From assembly GCA_039566865.1 (NCBI GenBank), contig CM076944.1:6966501-7030500 (forward strand): a stretch of 64,000 nt of DNA, written 5' to 3'. Source of the DNA: Aurelia coerulea (lineage: Eukaryota > Cnidaria > Scyphozoa > Semaeostomeae > Ulmaridae). Numbering within the stretch: position 1 is the stretch's first letter; every line of letters starts with the position of its first letter. The notes under the pieces are model-generated. The model searched no databases and had not been told where the DNA came from. It saw only the letters and a list, made by a program, of their open reading frames with translations. The position numbers and the translations under genes were made by a program. Below, piece by piece: positions 35,954 to 48,040 of the stretch.

Positions 35954-38059
35954 CTATTCTATAATAAGTATATATATTCTTAACGTGTGAATTACTGGGT
36001 GTAATGATGGCACAAAAAGTGGGTAAAATAAAAAAACCAACATGTATTTCTTCAAACCTAACAGCATGCATGAGAGTGTTATTGACAATTCAAGGGTGTA
36101 ATTTTGTGCTTGTCAACTTAATTCAAATCAAGTTCCCTTCTCATTTTCATTCACACTTTTAACTTCTAACTTTTAACATCATTTTAACGGCAAAAGTCAC
36201 AGGTGTTCATATAAACATACCATTAAACCGTAGGTTCCATATTTCTGTGATGAGATGTTACAAAGGCACGAAACGCAGATGCTAACCATGCATAAACAAC
36301 GACGTGTTTACAAATCCCAATGTACCATTGTTTGTGTTGATTTAGGCCGCATGTATCACGCGTTGGATGCCTTCACATGCAAGGCATACTCAAACGAAAT
36401 GATGCCAAATTGATGCAAAATCGATGCTCGCAAGAGATCCAACTCCAATGCCACGAACTTTTTGCGTGCCTCCGTTGTCATCGTCTTATTGGCAATAAAA
36501 TTTCGGAAATCTAATCCATTGTTTTATCAAGGTGTGTGTCCAGTTAAGACAATACATTGCTATTGGACACAGCTACCTTAAATTTGAATGTAAACAACTG
36601 TGCGCTCGATATGGATCGCAGGCATCGAGAAAGAACTATTTGGAACAACTCTATTTTTGAGGTAATTACTACTGATTCTATCTCTTAAGGTATAACCTAA
36701 CGGTCTTGAAGTTACTAGAAGTTGCACTAAAGTTATCTTCTGCATTCTAACGTGCCCTCAGGCCATGAAAATAAAACAATGCCAGTTAACTGATTGCTAC
36801 GGCACTGCGTTCAAACACTGGAAGCAAATATGTTCGAAATAATTGTAAGCTGAGCTCACTTAGGCCTGTTAATGAAGATTCAATGTGGTAGGAATAGATA
36901 ACATTTAGTTTTGTAGTTGTATATTTACGAGAAGCTAAGGGACTTAAAATTCAATCTAGGACAGAAAGCAAACTGCTTATCCAATGCCAATGCCAATGGA
37001 TATGTAAACAAATAAAATTATCTATTCTATTGACTCTTGAGAAGGAACTAAACATAAAACTTGCCCCGTTTGCTATCAGTATTATAATCAAATTTAAGAT
37101 CTGCAACATGCTTGACCTTAAGAATATCCTTTCGTTTTTAGAGACAAGAAATATACAAATACTTACATTAAATGGTTGCCTCATGTTTTGACTTTTGATA
37201 TCACCTTCAAAATTCCCAGGAAATTTTATTTGCTGTAAAAAATGAACTGTAAGTGCTCCACTTTCTAGATGCAATTCCTTATTAGAAATGCTGATACCAA
37301 CTTCCATACTATCATCCAATAATTAATCATGGAACCATTTACTGGATTTACTTGGTGGAGCTTCTTACGGCAAGATGTCAGCTCTTCAAGGCTGTTTGAG
37401 ACAGCAAAAACGATACAGAAACCCTTCCAAATGGCACTGTCCATGAGCAATTATCAATCTGCGTCCAAGTCTAATACATACTATTGTCAATAACGTTGAT
37501 ATCGATTTCCAATTGCCCGTCTCATTGATAATATCTGAGCACATCGAAAAACAACCTGTTCTTCATGTGTATTTCTGGGAATCTATTTATGTATGCGGAT
37601 TTCATCTTACAGCTGAGTGGTTGAGAGTTGCGTCTAAAAATAGCGCTCATTTGCATCAGAATTGAAGCACCTTTGAAACCATAATCCGAGCAGAAAAATC
37701 AAATGTAACAAAACGGAATACTCACAGTTCTAACCACGTCAACATGAAACGGCGTATTATCGACCTTTTCTTCAAATATTAATTAGCTTTGGGTGAAATA
37801 TTCGCAAAAGCCATCGCATGAGCTTATTCGCCCGTAATCTGCGGTTTCTAGTAACGAACATTCTGAAGCAAGACTGGTTATCAATCGTGCATGGGTCTGA
37901 AACGCTATAATTTTATAAAATTAACTACAGCAAATGATTTCTGGCCTGAACGAAGGGTATCACAATGTCATAATTTTTCAATAAACGCTGTACAATGCCA
38001 AACTATAAGACTAAAAATTTAAATGTTGCATTTTGTAATTGTATATTTACAAAATACAA
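35954..38059. other. 2.1-kb stretch with two weak minus-strand frames
   Basis: Frames at about 37167-37450 (minus) include FCIVFAVSNSLEELTSCRKK and a GTAAGT donor at 37166. No continuous exon can be drawn, because the frames conflict. Otherwise unique-looking. Confidence 0.35.
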
Positions 38060-38061
38060 TA

Positions 38062-38443
38062 CACATATTTTTTTATAAGAAACTAAGAATTTGGGCCAGT
38101 ACTGACAGTTTCTTAAAATTATCAGATTTTGAGTACTCAGAGTTTCTTACGAGTTTCTTAGAGGTTCCATAACAATCTTCATGTTCACTACCTGTGCCCT
38201 CGTGAACATTTCAAACGATGTTTTTTAGCCTTTCCAATGTTTAGACATTACTCATTACTGCAGTACCTTACGAGCAATATGATGCAGAAAACAAGTGAAA
38301 GTAAAGTGAAAAATTTCAATGATTTCAATTATCAAAGTAAATAGTTTCTTAACTTCTATTCTCCCAGTACTGGAGTTTCTTAATTTTTTGGCGATCTGAG
38401 AGTTGAGTTTCTTATGAGCAGTTTCTTATAAAAAAAATAGGTG
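38062..38443. mobile_element. Family E MITE, clean copy
   Basis: The ends CACATATTTTTTTATAAG and CACCTATTTTTTTTATAAG (right end reversed) have TA on both sides. The internal TTGGGCCAGTACTGACAG and repeated AGTTTCTTA distinguish E from A. 382 bp. Confidence 0.82.
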
Positions 38444-38671
38444 TAGTGCGTGTTCTTCATGTTAAGACCAGATGGAAATCATGATCATTTTCACCCCTTA
38501 GTTTTTGTAGTGCTGTAAGGTAGCTCGTTCGTATAGTGTTTAACGTCATTCGTAATTGTAAACTTTTTACATAGAATTTATACAGTATAAAAACAAAAAA
38601 TCGTAGCAAATATTTGCACAATATTCTTCAAAAAGGACCTTTTTCCGAGTCAAACCGTGGTGCTTTGGAAC

Positions 38672-38992
38672 CAGTGGCGGAGTAGGGGGGGGGTCCAGAC
38701 TTTCCACTTTTTCAGAAGATGGTTCCTGAGATTCGCACAAAAATGTAATAAAATAGTTTTATAACATTTTTGTCGAATCTCAGGAACCTTCTTCTGAAAA
38801 AGTCGGTCTCTCAGAAGGAGTAAGCCAGATCAAGCATTTCTGTCATGTCACTAAACGTTATAATGAATATTCCTCCTAGCTAAAAAGGCGTTGCCTGCGC
38901 TTTCCGAGGGTTTGAAGGGTATGGTGACGCAAAATTTTCTGGGCTACGCTCCAGACCGTCCCACACCCTTTCCACTGCTGGTACTGCTACTG
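38672..38992. mobile_element. hAT-like MITE (CAGTGGCGGAGTAG) with internal hairpin
   Basis: Perfect 8-bp TSDs TTTGGAAC at 38664-38671 and 38993-39000. The ends read CAGTGGCGGAGTAG and CAGTAGCAGTACCAG. A near-perfect hairpin (CTTTTTCAGAAG, GGTTCCTGAGATTCG) fills 38700-38806. Confidence 0.8.
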
Positions 38993-39540
38993 TTTGGAAC
39001 ATCAAACTAGTCCTAGACTTGCAAAAATCGTCTGTAAGGCAACATCACTTTAACTTTTGGCATATAGATCCAGAAGGCTGGTGATAAGAAGTATGCAAAA
39101 GAAGACGACGAACTTTAAGCCGACTAAAATGTTCTCGATAACAAGTAGCAACAGTTCAAGTGTTGTTGTTCAAAAATGCAAACGAAGATAAAGGGAAACG
39201 TTTCAACATGCTACCTATCCTAAGCATGTATTTTGTGAGTTCAAAACAGGAAAGAATGACTGTGTGTGTGTTTTGGAATTCGTCCTCAATAGCAAAACCA
39301 AAACGTTAAAATATAATTTGTATGCAGGTAAATTCTATGCTTCCTGGACGAATTACGAAACACTAGCAAAGAGTTAGGTGAACCAACAATGCAGCTTCAA
39401 AGAGTGATGCACAATTGAGGAGACTGCAGCTCCTTGATGAACAAACGATTTAAAATTCTATAACATTTCTTGAATCAAATTTTATCAAAAGCAATCCTGA
39501 ATGAACACGGTAGAACAATAAAAATGATGCTGATGAAGAG

Positions 39541-39549
39541 GAAGATGAA

Positions 39550-39589
<40 letters not shown>

Positions 39590-39596
39590 GTGATGG

Positions 39597-39674
<78 letters not shown>

Positions 39675-39675
39675 C

Positions 39676-39707
<32 letters not shown>
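39541..39707. repeat. GAT trinucleotide microsatellite
   Basis: About 55 nearly uninterrupted GAT units with rare GGT and GAC variants. The long poly-Met, poly-Ser and poly-His frames that cross it are artefacts. Confidence 0.97.
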
Positions 39708-40316
39708 CAGACGATTTCGAAGCAACTTCTGCACAATTCGGACTTAATTTGACACATTCTAAAGAATCACTCTTGCGAATTTACCGAAACAATTTCATTC
39801 TACTCACCGCCTCAATTTGAGTCAAGTATCTAGTTCCAACACTCCTTTCCATTTTTCAATTCCATTACAGTAAAAACCCGCGTATAAGAACCTACAATTT
39901 TGCAAGTTAGCCTAACTAGGTTCTTATGTTTTGGGTATTTAGTGGGAAATGAGGCTGTTCAGGTTCTTAAATTGGTTCTTATTTTATTCATGGCTTTCAG
40001 GAATTTCTTTTCTTCAGATTCAAACTTCAGGCCTATTATTTACTGTCAGTTCACATTAGTTGAGTTTATGAGATATATTCCCCTACAGAAGTTTGTGGAA
40101 GAATCAGAAATGTTTATACAATCCAGAGAAAATCTTCCAAAAGCTTCTCATCAGGTAATATAGACATTTTTTATTCTTCCACAAACTTCTATTGTGAATC
40201 CACATGCTCTCTAAAAATAAGAACCTATTTCAAATTCCAGGCTAAGTGGGTTCTAATATAATTGGGGTTTAATTGCAAAATTTCAGCCTGTAGGTTCTTA
40301 ATCCACTAGGTTCTTA

Positions 40317-41743
40317 CAGTGGCGGACTGGCCCCCCTCAAAATCTTGCAAAAAGGGCCCCCTTTTTGCTGGAAAAGGGCCCTTTTGCGAAATTAGGAAGT
40401 TCTTTAATAGATCTACATTCTTGAATAATGGACATCTCACTTCACATTTGAATCATTCCATGTCAGTGAACTTGTTCAAAGAAATGAATACAGTGGAGAG
40501 TGAAGGTACGGTAAAGGCCCCGTCCACTTCTGTCAAAAGATGGTTCTAGAGATTCTTTCAAAGGAAATAGTTGAGTTTTGGTAGTGTAGGGTAAGACTCT
40601 CTGAAAAGTGCTAGAAAATGACTGGGAGAATCGTTCTAAGCCAAAAAAAGGCTGTCAGTTTCAAAAATTTTCCGGGAAAAACTTTGTCAAGGCCTCCACT
40701 TTGGGGGCACGCAAAAATTGGATTGCTGCAGCAATGTAAAAGCTTTTGCGCGAAAATGTTTATAAGAGCGTTGATTGATAGAAAACTGCTAAAATAATTT
40801 TGAAAATTTCAGCCAAAGAACATATATTTATTCACAAAATTTCCCTGTGGACGCTAATTCATAAAACTACTGTTACACTTGCTAAAAATTTAATTTAAGC
40901 ACCTCCAAACATGGGATTGGAAGAAGCGTTCTAAGCCAAAGTAGAGGGAGTGTCCTTAGAGATTTTCCTGGAGACTTTGCCCCCAGACCCCTCATTTTGA
41001 TACTCCATCAGTCAGTGGCGTGGCCACGGGGGGGTATGGGGGGGGGGCAACTCCCCCCCACTTTTGTCGAAAGATGGTCCTCGAGATTCCTCTAAAACCG
41101 AGGAGAAAATACCTGGGTATAGGTTGGGTAAGAATTTTCCGAGAAATTTCAAATCTTCCATTTTAGCACTGGCAAGCAAGATATTGGGAGATGCATTCAA
41201 AGCCAAAGTAAAGGACCTTTCTTCAAAAATTTTCCTCGTGCTCTGATTCATAGGATAACTGTTACAAAACGATCAAGGTTTCCTTGTCGCTAATGGCAAG
41301 CATGATATTGGGAAATGCATTCTAAGACAAAGTAAAAGGCGTGGCCCCAAAAATTTTCCTGGGGGCTTCGCCCCAGACCCCCTCGTATAAGTGGCCCCCA
41401 CTTCATTTACCCTGGCCACGCCGCTGCCATCAGTAAATTTTCCCTGGCCACACTGCAGGGCGAAGTTCAAGAAAGGGTTGCTCAACAGTTTGTGAAACGA
41501 AAAATCTCAAAAGTTCAGAGTTACTTTCATAAAGTAGAGACTACGTAAAGATTTTAATCATCCCATAATAAGGTATAAGCCTCATTTTCAAAGAAAGTGA
41601 GTTTAGCTTTGCTGTTGGTAAGAAATCGAGGAATTGCGACGAATTTTGTGCACGACCACACCCTCATGATATAGGCCACACCCACTTAGGGCCCCCATAA
41701 CTCATCCATGGCCGGTGCAAAAATCAGAGCCAGTCCGCCACTG
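40317..41743. mobile_element. hAT-like element (CAGTGGCGGACTGG), middle level of the nest
   Basis: The ends CAGTGGCGGACTGGC and its exact reverse complement have perfect 8-bp TSDs GGTTCTTA at 40309-40316 and 41744-41751. The target is the reiterated motif of its host. The interior contains CCCCC-rich sequence and the next insertion. Confidence 0.85.
41013..41426. mobile_element. hAT-like MITE (CAGTGGCGTGGCCACGG), innermost
   Basis: The ends CAGTGGCGTGGCCA and CAGCGGCGTGGCCA (right end reversed) have perfect 8-bp TSDs CCATCAGT at 41005-41012 and 41427-41434. It sits inside 40317-41743. Confidence 0.85.
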
Positions 41744-41770
41744 GGTTCTTATATGCGGGATTTTACTGTA

Positions 41771-42329
41771 TTCCATTCCATTCCATCAAGTTAGTCCAAT
41801 ATCCTGTTCCAACGATTCCTTTCATTCTGTCTACTTCGGAATTCTGTTTTATGCTTCAGAAAAGAGGCATATTTGAATACACTTTACGATGCCACGTGAT
41901 GCCATTATTCGTCTCCTTGGTAACCTTGAAAGCCCATTATTTTCTGATATTCCGGTTCAAAATTGAAAATCCATTATTTTCCAATATTCCGGTTCAAAAT
42001 TGAAGAATACGTTTCGAAGGCAACCGGTAATGCTATTATCTTTGCTTACAGGGATTATCAGCCCGCTGATTGGGACAGACCAGGCCACGTGACTTTTGTT
42101 TGCGACGTGAAAAGCTGCATGTACTGCAGAACAATGATAAGGCAGATTTTGTAGCTATTATTTTTTTTTATATCAAGACGCTATATCATTTGATACATGG
42201 TCAGCTACGGCTACAGATAACAAAAGATGATTTAAACCAGTCAAAAAAACCGAACTCGTCAATGCCACCCAAATCGGCCAAAAATACCGATGTTTTGTGC
42301 GAAATCAATGGACATTCTGCAGAAGATAA
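41771..42329. other. Short flank with a tandem duplication
   Basis: CCATTATTTTC.GATATTCCGG then TTCAAAATTGAA occurs twice in a row at about 41933-42005. Confidence 0.5.
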
Positions 42330-42961
42330 GGCTCAAATAAAAAAAACAACGACAGATTTGGTACGACAATAGCACGAGTTGTCTTTGATTGACACCGCAA
42401 TTCAAAGCGATTAATGATCGCAGACAAAGGAAATTCTTTCAACCAGAAATTCAAAACAAACAAAGCCGCAAAAGTTTCTCTGAAACCCAAGTAGCTAGTG
42501 CGCTCGTTGTGCATTCCAGAAATTGTTTTTACGAGCAAACATGAGCATAGATCGAGAGGCGAACGATATATCTACACATCTGCCACGGGCACTTGATTTC
42601 TTTGGTTCAGAAGCTGAGCAGTAAGTGTTTCAATTACACCCAAAAAAACTAAGAGAATTGAACCGCCTCCCAATCGGCTTTTGAATAAAACGAATCAAAT
42701 GCCCGTGGCATATGTGTAGAAATATCCTCCTTCTCTCGATCTATGCTCATATTTGCTCTTAAAGACAATTTCTGGAATGCACAACGAGCGCACTAGCTAC
42801 TTGGGTTTCAGAGAAACTTTTGCGGCTTTGTTTGTTTTGAATTTCTGGTTGAGAGAATTTCCTTTGTCTGCGATCGCTAATCGCTTTGAACTGCGGTGTC
42901 AATCAAAACTAACTCGTTCTATTGTCTTACCAAATCTGTCCTTGTTTTTTTTTTGCTCAAA
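42330..42961. repeat. Large palindrome (family M) with arms of about 280 bp
   Basis: Left and right arms are inverted copies (GCTCAAATAAAAAAAACAAC to CCCGTGGCA) around a loop of about 90 bases that includes AAGCTGAGCAGTAAGTG. Both arms keep a frame of about 50 codons (SGMHNERTSYLGFRETFAAL then FVLNFWL). A single-arm copy plus the loop recurs at 53207-53535, also in frame, so it is a dispersed family. Confidence 0.75.
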
Positions 42962-43618
42962 TCCTTTCTGGGTCCCTTTCTTCCTTTATGTTTGTCCGCA
43001 AATAAAATTGTTTTGTTTCGAAATGGATTCGTTTGATTGATATTAATTAGATTACTTTTTAGATTCCTCAAAGCGATGCAAGACTAAATTCTTTTTTCTG
43101 TAAATTCAAGACGGCAGTCAATGTGTTGCCATGTGATACACATATCTCGTGGCAGCAACAACAAAAGAATACTTACTTCCAAACAATGTCACACGCGTCG
43201 TTTATCTCAAATAATTGTTCCTTGTTTTTTTTTGCCATAGAAACTAGGGATACCCTACAAAACACCTGATCACATGACCAATTAAAAGTAAACATCTATG
43301 AAGTCGCAACTTCGACCTCTGGGCCCTGGAATCTTGCAACACTTGCTGCTGACCTGCGTTTTACACAAACCGCTTTCTGACATGGTAAAATCGCTTTAAA
43401 AGTTCCGTTCTTGATTACGTCTCATTTATGCAATGTGGAAAGGATGTAATAAGACTGCAGTTCCATTACCATCGTCTTTCGTAGCAAAATTGCCTTTAGT
43501 GAAATTTGTACATGATCATAACAAGTTAGAGGACAATGGCAAATTGAAACAAGTTTTGGAATGACGTTCTAGAATTGCTGACAGAAAATGTTGAAAGGAT
43601 CAACTGTTGGTCCTTCGT

Positions 43619-43750
43619 ATTTTGCTACTTTGCTACTGTGTACTTTGCTACTGTGTACTTTGCTACTGTGTACTTTGCCACTGTGTACTTTGCTACAGTG
43701 TACTTTGCTACTGTGTACTTTGCTACTGCGTTTTGCTTCTGTGTACTTTG
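43619..43750. repeat. 15-bp minisatellite (TTTGCTACTGTGTAC)
   Basis: Eight to nine head-to-tail units, the last ones diverged (GCGTTTTGCTTC, TTTGAAACTG). Confidence 0.92.
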
Positions 43751-43982
43751 AAACTGTTCATTTTGGTACTACGTACAAGTACCAATAAACATTTTGGGTA
43801 CCTTCCATAGAATTTCACAATCGTGAAGATAAAAAAGACTCGGCGAAATAGCAGAGGAGAAAGGGCGCAATTTTGCTTAGCATTTAGAATGTTCTCTTTT
43901 ACAAAATTGAGACTTATATAACAAGTCCACTAAATTGTGTCCCATCAGTATCCAACAATAGCATTGAACAAATAAATAACTT

Positions 43983-44296
43983 TGACAGACAAGCATGGTC
44001 AAACCCATAATAACGGCATGTTTGCACCTGGCTCCAACGAAATATTTTCTGCCTTGCAAAACTTTGTTGAAAATTTGAAAGAGCACATTAAATCTAGTCT
44101 GTCTAAGTGGTCTAAGCATGGGTGTGTCAATTCAATACAAGGTGATAAGATTGTATTTGCACGAGATACAGAATATAAACACATCCCAGCCGTAAACAAT
44201 GGATGGCCAAAGAAACGATGCTGTGTCCAATGTCCGAGAGTTTTCTTTGTTCTATTCATAGACAAGACCATTCAACTTAACCCCTGCGCCTCCTGA
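43983..44296 (+). other. Unrecognised open frame of about 100 codons, possible transposase or exon remnant
   Basis: The frame has mixed composition (NEIFSALQNFVENLKEHIKS) and ends near KHIPAVNNGWPKKRCCVQCP. The basic stretch followed by C..C faintly recalls the zinc-binding tail of piggyBac transposases. There is no clean start, and a possible acceptor (CTTTGACAG) is weak. A chance frame is quite possible. Confidence 0.2.
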
Positions 44297-44616
44297 TTAA
44301 CAACTGAATACTTCAGCTTACGATTAATTATTTTGAATTCGCTGTTGCTGTTTTGTTATGTTATCTTCGTAGATTTAGTTTTCGGTACAATATACCATGT
44401 ATAACTTTATATCTATTGATGAATTATAAAAAAAAAAATTCACGAGAACACATTCCCGGGATGGGTAACGTGCAAACTCCGAATTTCCACTCTGCATTGA
44501 CATTTAATTGAATTAGGTAATTCAATTCAAGTAGGTACTGGAAACTGAAGCAAACCTATGGTAAAAGAGCAGCGATCATGATGGCAGTGAAAAAGGCGCA
44601 CCAAAGCAGAGATGGC

Positions 44617-44850
44617 GCCAGGGATGAAATGCTAGGGGGGCAAATACTGTCAGAGTGCCGACAGTGAGAATTTTTTTATGAACTAGTTCAATTCAAGTTC
44701 ACTGAGATGACAACGCAGCAAAGAAATCTGGAGGTGCAGGTTATGAAAATGCCGACAGTGCGTAGAAATTGTGGAAAATTCAAGTGCCGATGGGGGGGCT
44801 CAATGAAATTTTGGGGGAGCTCCTGCCCCCCCCTGCCATCCCTGCACCAG
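44617..44850. mobile_element. Probable MITE with CAGGGATG ends
   Basis: CAGGGATGAAATGCTAGGGG at the left faces CAGGGATGGCAGGGGGGG (reversed) at the right around repeated GTGCCGA(C/T) words. No clean duplication seen. Confidence 0.5.
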
Positions 44851-45256
44851 AGACAAAATGCTAGACTTATTACATGAGTCCTTGTTTTCACTCCATTCTC
44901 CCAACGATACTCCCCCACAATACCCATAACAGTAGATGACAATTCAATTCAATGGAGCAAAACTTAGACGAATGACATCAGTCTAATAAAAGGCCACCAA
45001 TCATCAAAGAAACCCAATCATCCAATATTCAATCGTTCAATTGAGCTACATAACACATGTCTTCAAGGCAGGTTTCTACCCTGCTAGTAGCTGTGGCTCT
45101 GCGCGGCTAGGCCCACTGCAAATGGCAAGCAAAAAGGGTGGGAAAATACCGTACCTTAAAATTTAATCACGTGGCTCATCCGCAGGTGCCTTAAAAGGTC
45201 AATAGATTGTTTGCTCCGTTGTGATTGGCTCATTTTCAGTACTTGTCTGCATGAAT

Positions 45257-45430
45257 CATAGGCGTAGGAGACAGGGGGACAGGGGGGGCTGCAGCCCCCC
45301 CAACGTCGGAAAATTTTGCAAAAATCAGCCATAATCGGGCAGAAATCCGCCTTAAGTCGGGCAAAATTTTCTTAAACAATGGATTTTTTATCGGGCAGCC
45401 CCCCAAAGTTTATCTCCCCCTACGCCGATG
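45257..45430. mobile_element. hAT-like MITE (CATAGGCGTAGGAG)
   Basis: The ends CATAGGCGTAGGAG and CATCGGCGTAGGGG (right end reversed) have perfect 8-bp TSDs GCATGAAT at 45249-45256 and 45431-45438. Confidence 0.84.
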
Positions 45431-45824
45431 GCATGAATGGACTTGCTACAGGTCTCTCTCACTGAAAAAATGGGAGAAGGAAGAAAGTGAGAGGTGCCCC
45501 CCCCCCCCCCCTTACAGCACTGTATGACCAAACTCGTTCCATTATTCTCACAGAAAGTGAAAAGCGAAAAACGCTACATAACAACACAACTTTGGATCAG
45601 GTTATTAACGTGCAACTAGTCCCCATGGAAATTTACCCTATTTAAGAGCTGCATTGGTCAGTTCTACACGTTTTCCAATCAACTAAGTGGCGTGAAGTAG
45701 CGCAATCGACCCCCCATCTCCTCCCTCGGCACCGTTCACCAAAAGAGTACTGCTTTACCCTTCAACCGCGACCTCTTCTTGCACTCGCATTTCTAAGTTA
45801 TCTGAAAGGTTGGGTAGTACTTCC

Positions 45825-46035
45825 GGTGAGAAGAAGGTGTTGTGGCGCAGTGGTGTAATCCTCTGACTTTGCAGCCAGAACAGTCAGGCGGAGTGGGTTC
45901 GATACCCGGTAGGACCCCACCACTTGAGCGTCATGACCAGGGGTCGCGGACTCGATTAGGTCTGCTCTATTTCTGCCATCCCAGCGCTTGGCGCTGAAAA
46001 ACACACCTTCACCTTCACCCTTTTTATGCCAGCGT
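45825..46035 (+). mobile_element. tRNA-derived SINE
   Basis: A box A-like TGGCGCAGTGG (45843-45853) and box B-like GGTTCGATACCC (45896-45907) lie 42 bases apart (53 between their starts), as in a Pol III internal promoter. An unrelated body follows, with a CCTTCA-repeat tail (about 46006). The tRNA-like part has no good cloverleaf, so it is not a tRNA gene. Confidence 0.62.
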
Positions 46036-46288
46036 TCCAAAATCGTCTTATTCCAAAATGCTCTTGTTTGTCAGCTCTTTGAATAAGTCCACCACTTGTA
46101 AGTTGTCAGTTGTAACGTCTGTACCGCTAGTCACTATCCAAAATTATATTCGAATCCATACAAATCTCAGTTTCATTCGAAGTACTTTGGCGGAGTGATG
46201 TTTGAACAACCAACTTTATAAAGGTCTACGTGAGAGTCTAAGTAATTTCTGCCTTCTCATATTCTTGAAGAAATCGTATTCAACACTG

Positions 46289-46425
46289 CAGTAAAAATCC
46301 GCGCATAAGAACCTACAATTTTGCAAGTCAGCCTGGGTTCTTAAACAATGAATACATTGGATTGGTTCTTATAAAACAATTGAAACTGAGACAATTTTAG
46401 CCTGCAGCAAGTATCAGCAAGTTCT
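46289..46425. mobile_element. Family G left-end fragment
   Basis: CAGTAAAAATCCGCGCATAA, GAACCTACAATTTTGCAAGT and AGCCTGGGTTCTTA match the left end of the 39868 copy. The right terminus is missing. Confidence 0.65.
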
Positions 46426-46912
46426 TCTAACAGGGAAATAAGAAATGGGAAATATGGAAATATGAAAAACGTGACCATGGACAAAGTGGAATTTGAAATC
46501 TAATCATCCAAAATGTTCATCGAAGTCAAAATAGTGTTCAAATAATGCTCTAATTGATCGCAAAAAGGAAAAGTATCCCTTTTCTCCTCCGCAGAAGCAA
46601 AGCCCATGACCTGTCGTCATTTAAACCCCGTGTTTACCCCTTGAACCCCAGCAGATGCCCGTTTACCGCCATTTTTCCAAATGCTGGGGCATGTAGGTAT
46701 GTGAAAAAGGCTATCGGAATTTCTCCGCCTTAAGGTGGTACCTAGGTCCCGTATAGCCTGGTCTATATCGGGTGCGCCAAAATAAATTATGCACTTTTTT
46801 GGCAGGCCACGATAAATCGTACACTGGACCGATTTTTAAGATGTATGACTTTATCTTTAGCAGAAAGCCTGAATTAGATCCCAGGATCAGTCTACTTCTT
46901 GTGTATTAGATA

Positions 46913-47505
46913 CCGGGTGTCCCAAAAAATGTAAACAGATTTGGTTGACTCCTGACTCCAGCGATGTGAATTTAGCTTTAATTAATGACTAATCACTCTC
47001 AAAATGTTCCTCCATAGTTAACTTGAACATAGATACCTCGTTTGTTGGTATTGGTGCTTTGAGAGCAGAAATATCGATCTTGAAAGCTCAAATTTGCGTC
47101 CACTTGCAAACATTCCACTTGCAAACCAGAGCTTTGGCCTTTTGGCCTAAGCAAATTCCTAAAGCACATCGAATTTAAGAGCTGAAATTAATGACAAATT
47201 AAGAAACTTCCCAATGGGTGACTAGGGAGTGACTTCTGGAAAACAGAATAACACAAGATCTAATATCTTTCAGATTTCATTAAGGCTATCGTTTATTTAT
47301 CTGCTGTGCCTTAAGAATTTGCTTAAGCCAAAATTTGAGCTTTCAAGATTAACATGTCTGCTCTCAAAGCACCAATATCAAAAAAGAGGTATACATGTTC
47401 AAGTTAACTATCGAGGAACATTTGTAGAGTGATTAGACATTGATTGAGGCTAAATTCACATCGCTGGAGTCAATCAAATCCGCATACATTTTTTGGGACA
47501 CCCGG
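46913..47505. mobile_element. CCGGGTGTCCC MITE, copy 2
   Basis: It aligns with 29576-30178 throughout, at 593 bp. TA at 46911 and 47506. The ends are CCGGGTGTCCCAAAAAATG and CCGGGTGTCCCAAAAAATG (reversed). Confidence 0.85.
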
Positions 47506-48007
47506 TATAAAAAACTTTTTGAACGTGGAACTTCGGAGAAGGACCTGACAATAAAGAATTAAGCAGACGCAGGACATGTCCACATACAAGAATGCAGCTC
47601 CTATGAAGAATACTTCTTGCCCATTAGACCTAATCGGAGGTTTGTTTGTTGTACCCATTTCAAATCATGCGACCATACTCTTGGAAAGTTTTAGAATTAT
47701 GCTACTTATTGCACTCTTGCCACAACTTTGCATGCCATGAAATATGTCAGAGAAATCAAACGACGTTTCATCAAGGCATTGATCACAAGACTTGAAATGG
47801 GTGTAAACAAACTTTAGCCGCTTGAAAATTATGAGCCTTTGACAGATTTGTTGGGGAGTAATGTTCAAAGATGGCCTTTGTTGTTGGGAAACTTATGTAA
47901 TGTTTTTCTAAAGATAAGAAGAGGGAATGTAATTACTAATTGGGGTGTGTTTAATTGGCAATTCTAAACCTAATTGCTAATTATAAAAACAGAAGACTTC
48001 GCACAAG

Positions 48008-48040
48008 GGCGCCTACCTTGTAAGAATTTCGTTTGCTTTC
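48008..48040 (+). mobile_element. Family I terminal fragment
   Basis: CAAGGGCGCCTACCTTGTAA matches the end of the 63483 copy. Nothing further matches. Confidence 0.4.

Larger units (their letters stand above)
39868..41768. mobile_element. Family G element (CAGTAAAAACCCGC), copy 1, split by nested hAT elements
   Basis: TIR CAGTAAAAACCCGCGTATAA then GAACCT, with TA on both sides (39866, 41769). A CAG start with TA target suggests pogo/Tigger-like ancestry. AGGTTCTTA motifs repeat inside. The 40317-41743 insert separates the two halves. Confidence 0.8.

Noticed and set aside
37167..37450. Ras-like look of FCIVFAVSNSLEEL and a GTAAGT donor at 37166
   Set aside because: No G-box motifs, the adjoining frames conflict and no acceptor fits. 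The resemblance is too short.
39450..39820. Long poly-Met, poly-Ser and poly-His frames
   Set aside because: All are readings of the GAT microsatellite.
43588..43810. Repetitive Leu/Cys-rich frames
   Set aside because: They are translations of the 15-bp minisatellite.
45840..45912. Possible tRNA gene
   Set aside because: Boxes A and B are present but no sound cloverleaf or acceptor stem forms. A SINE head fits better.
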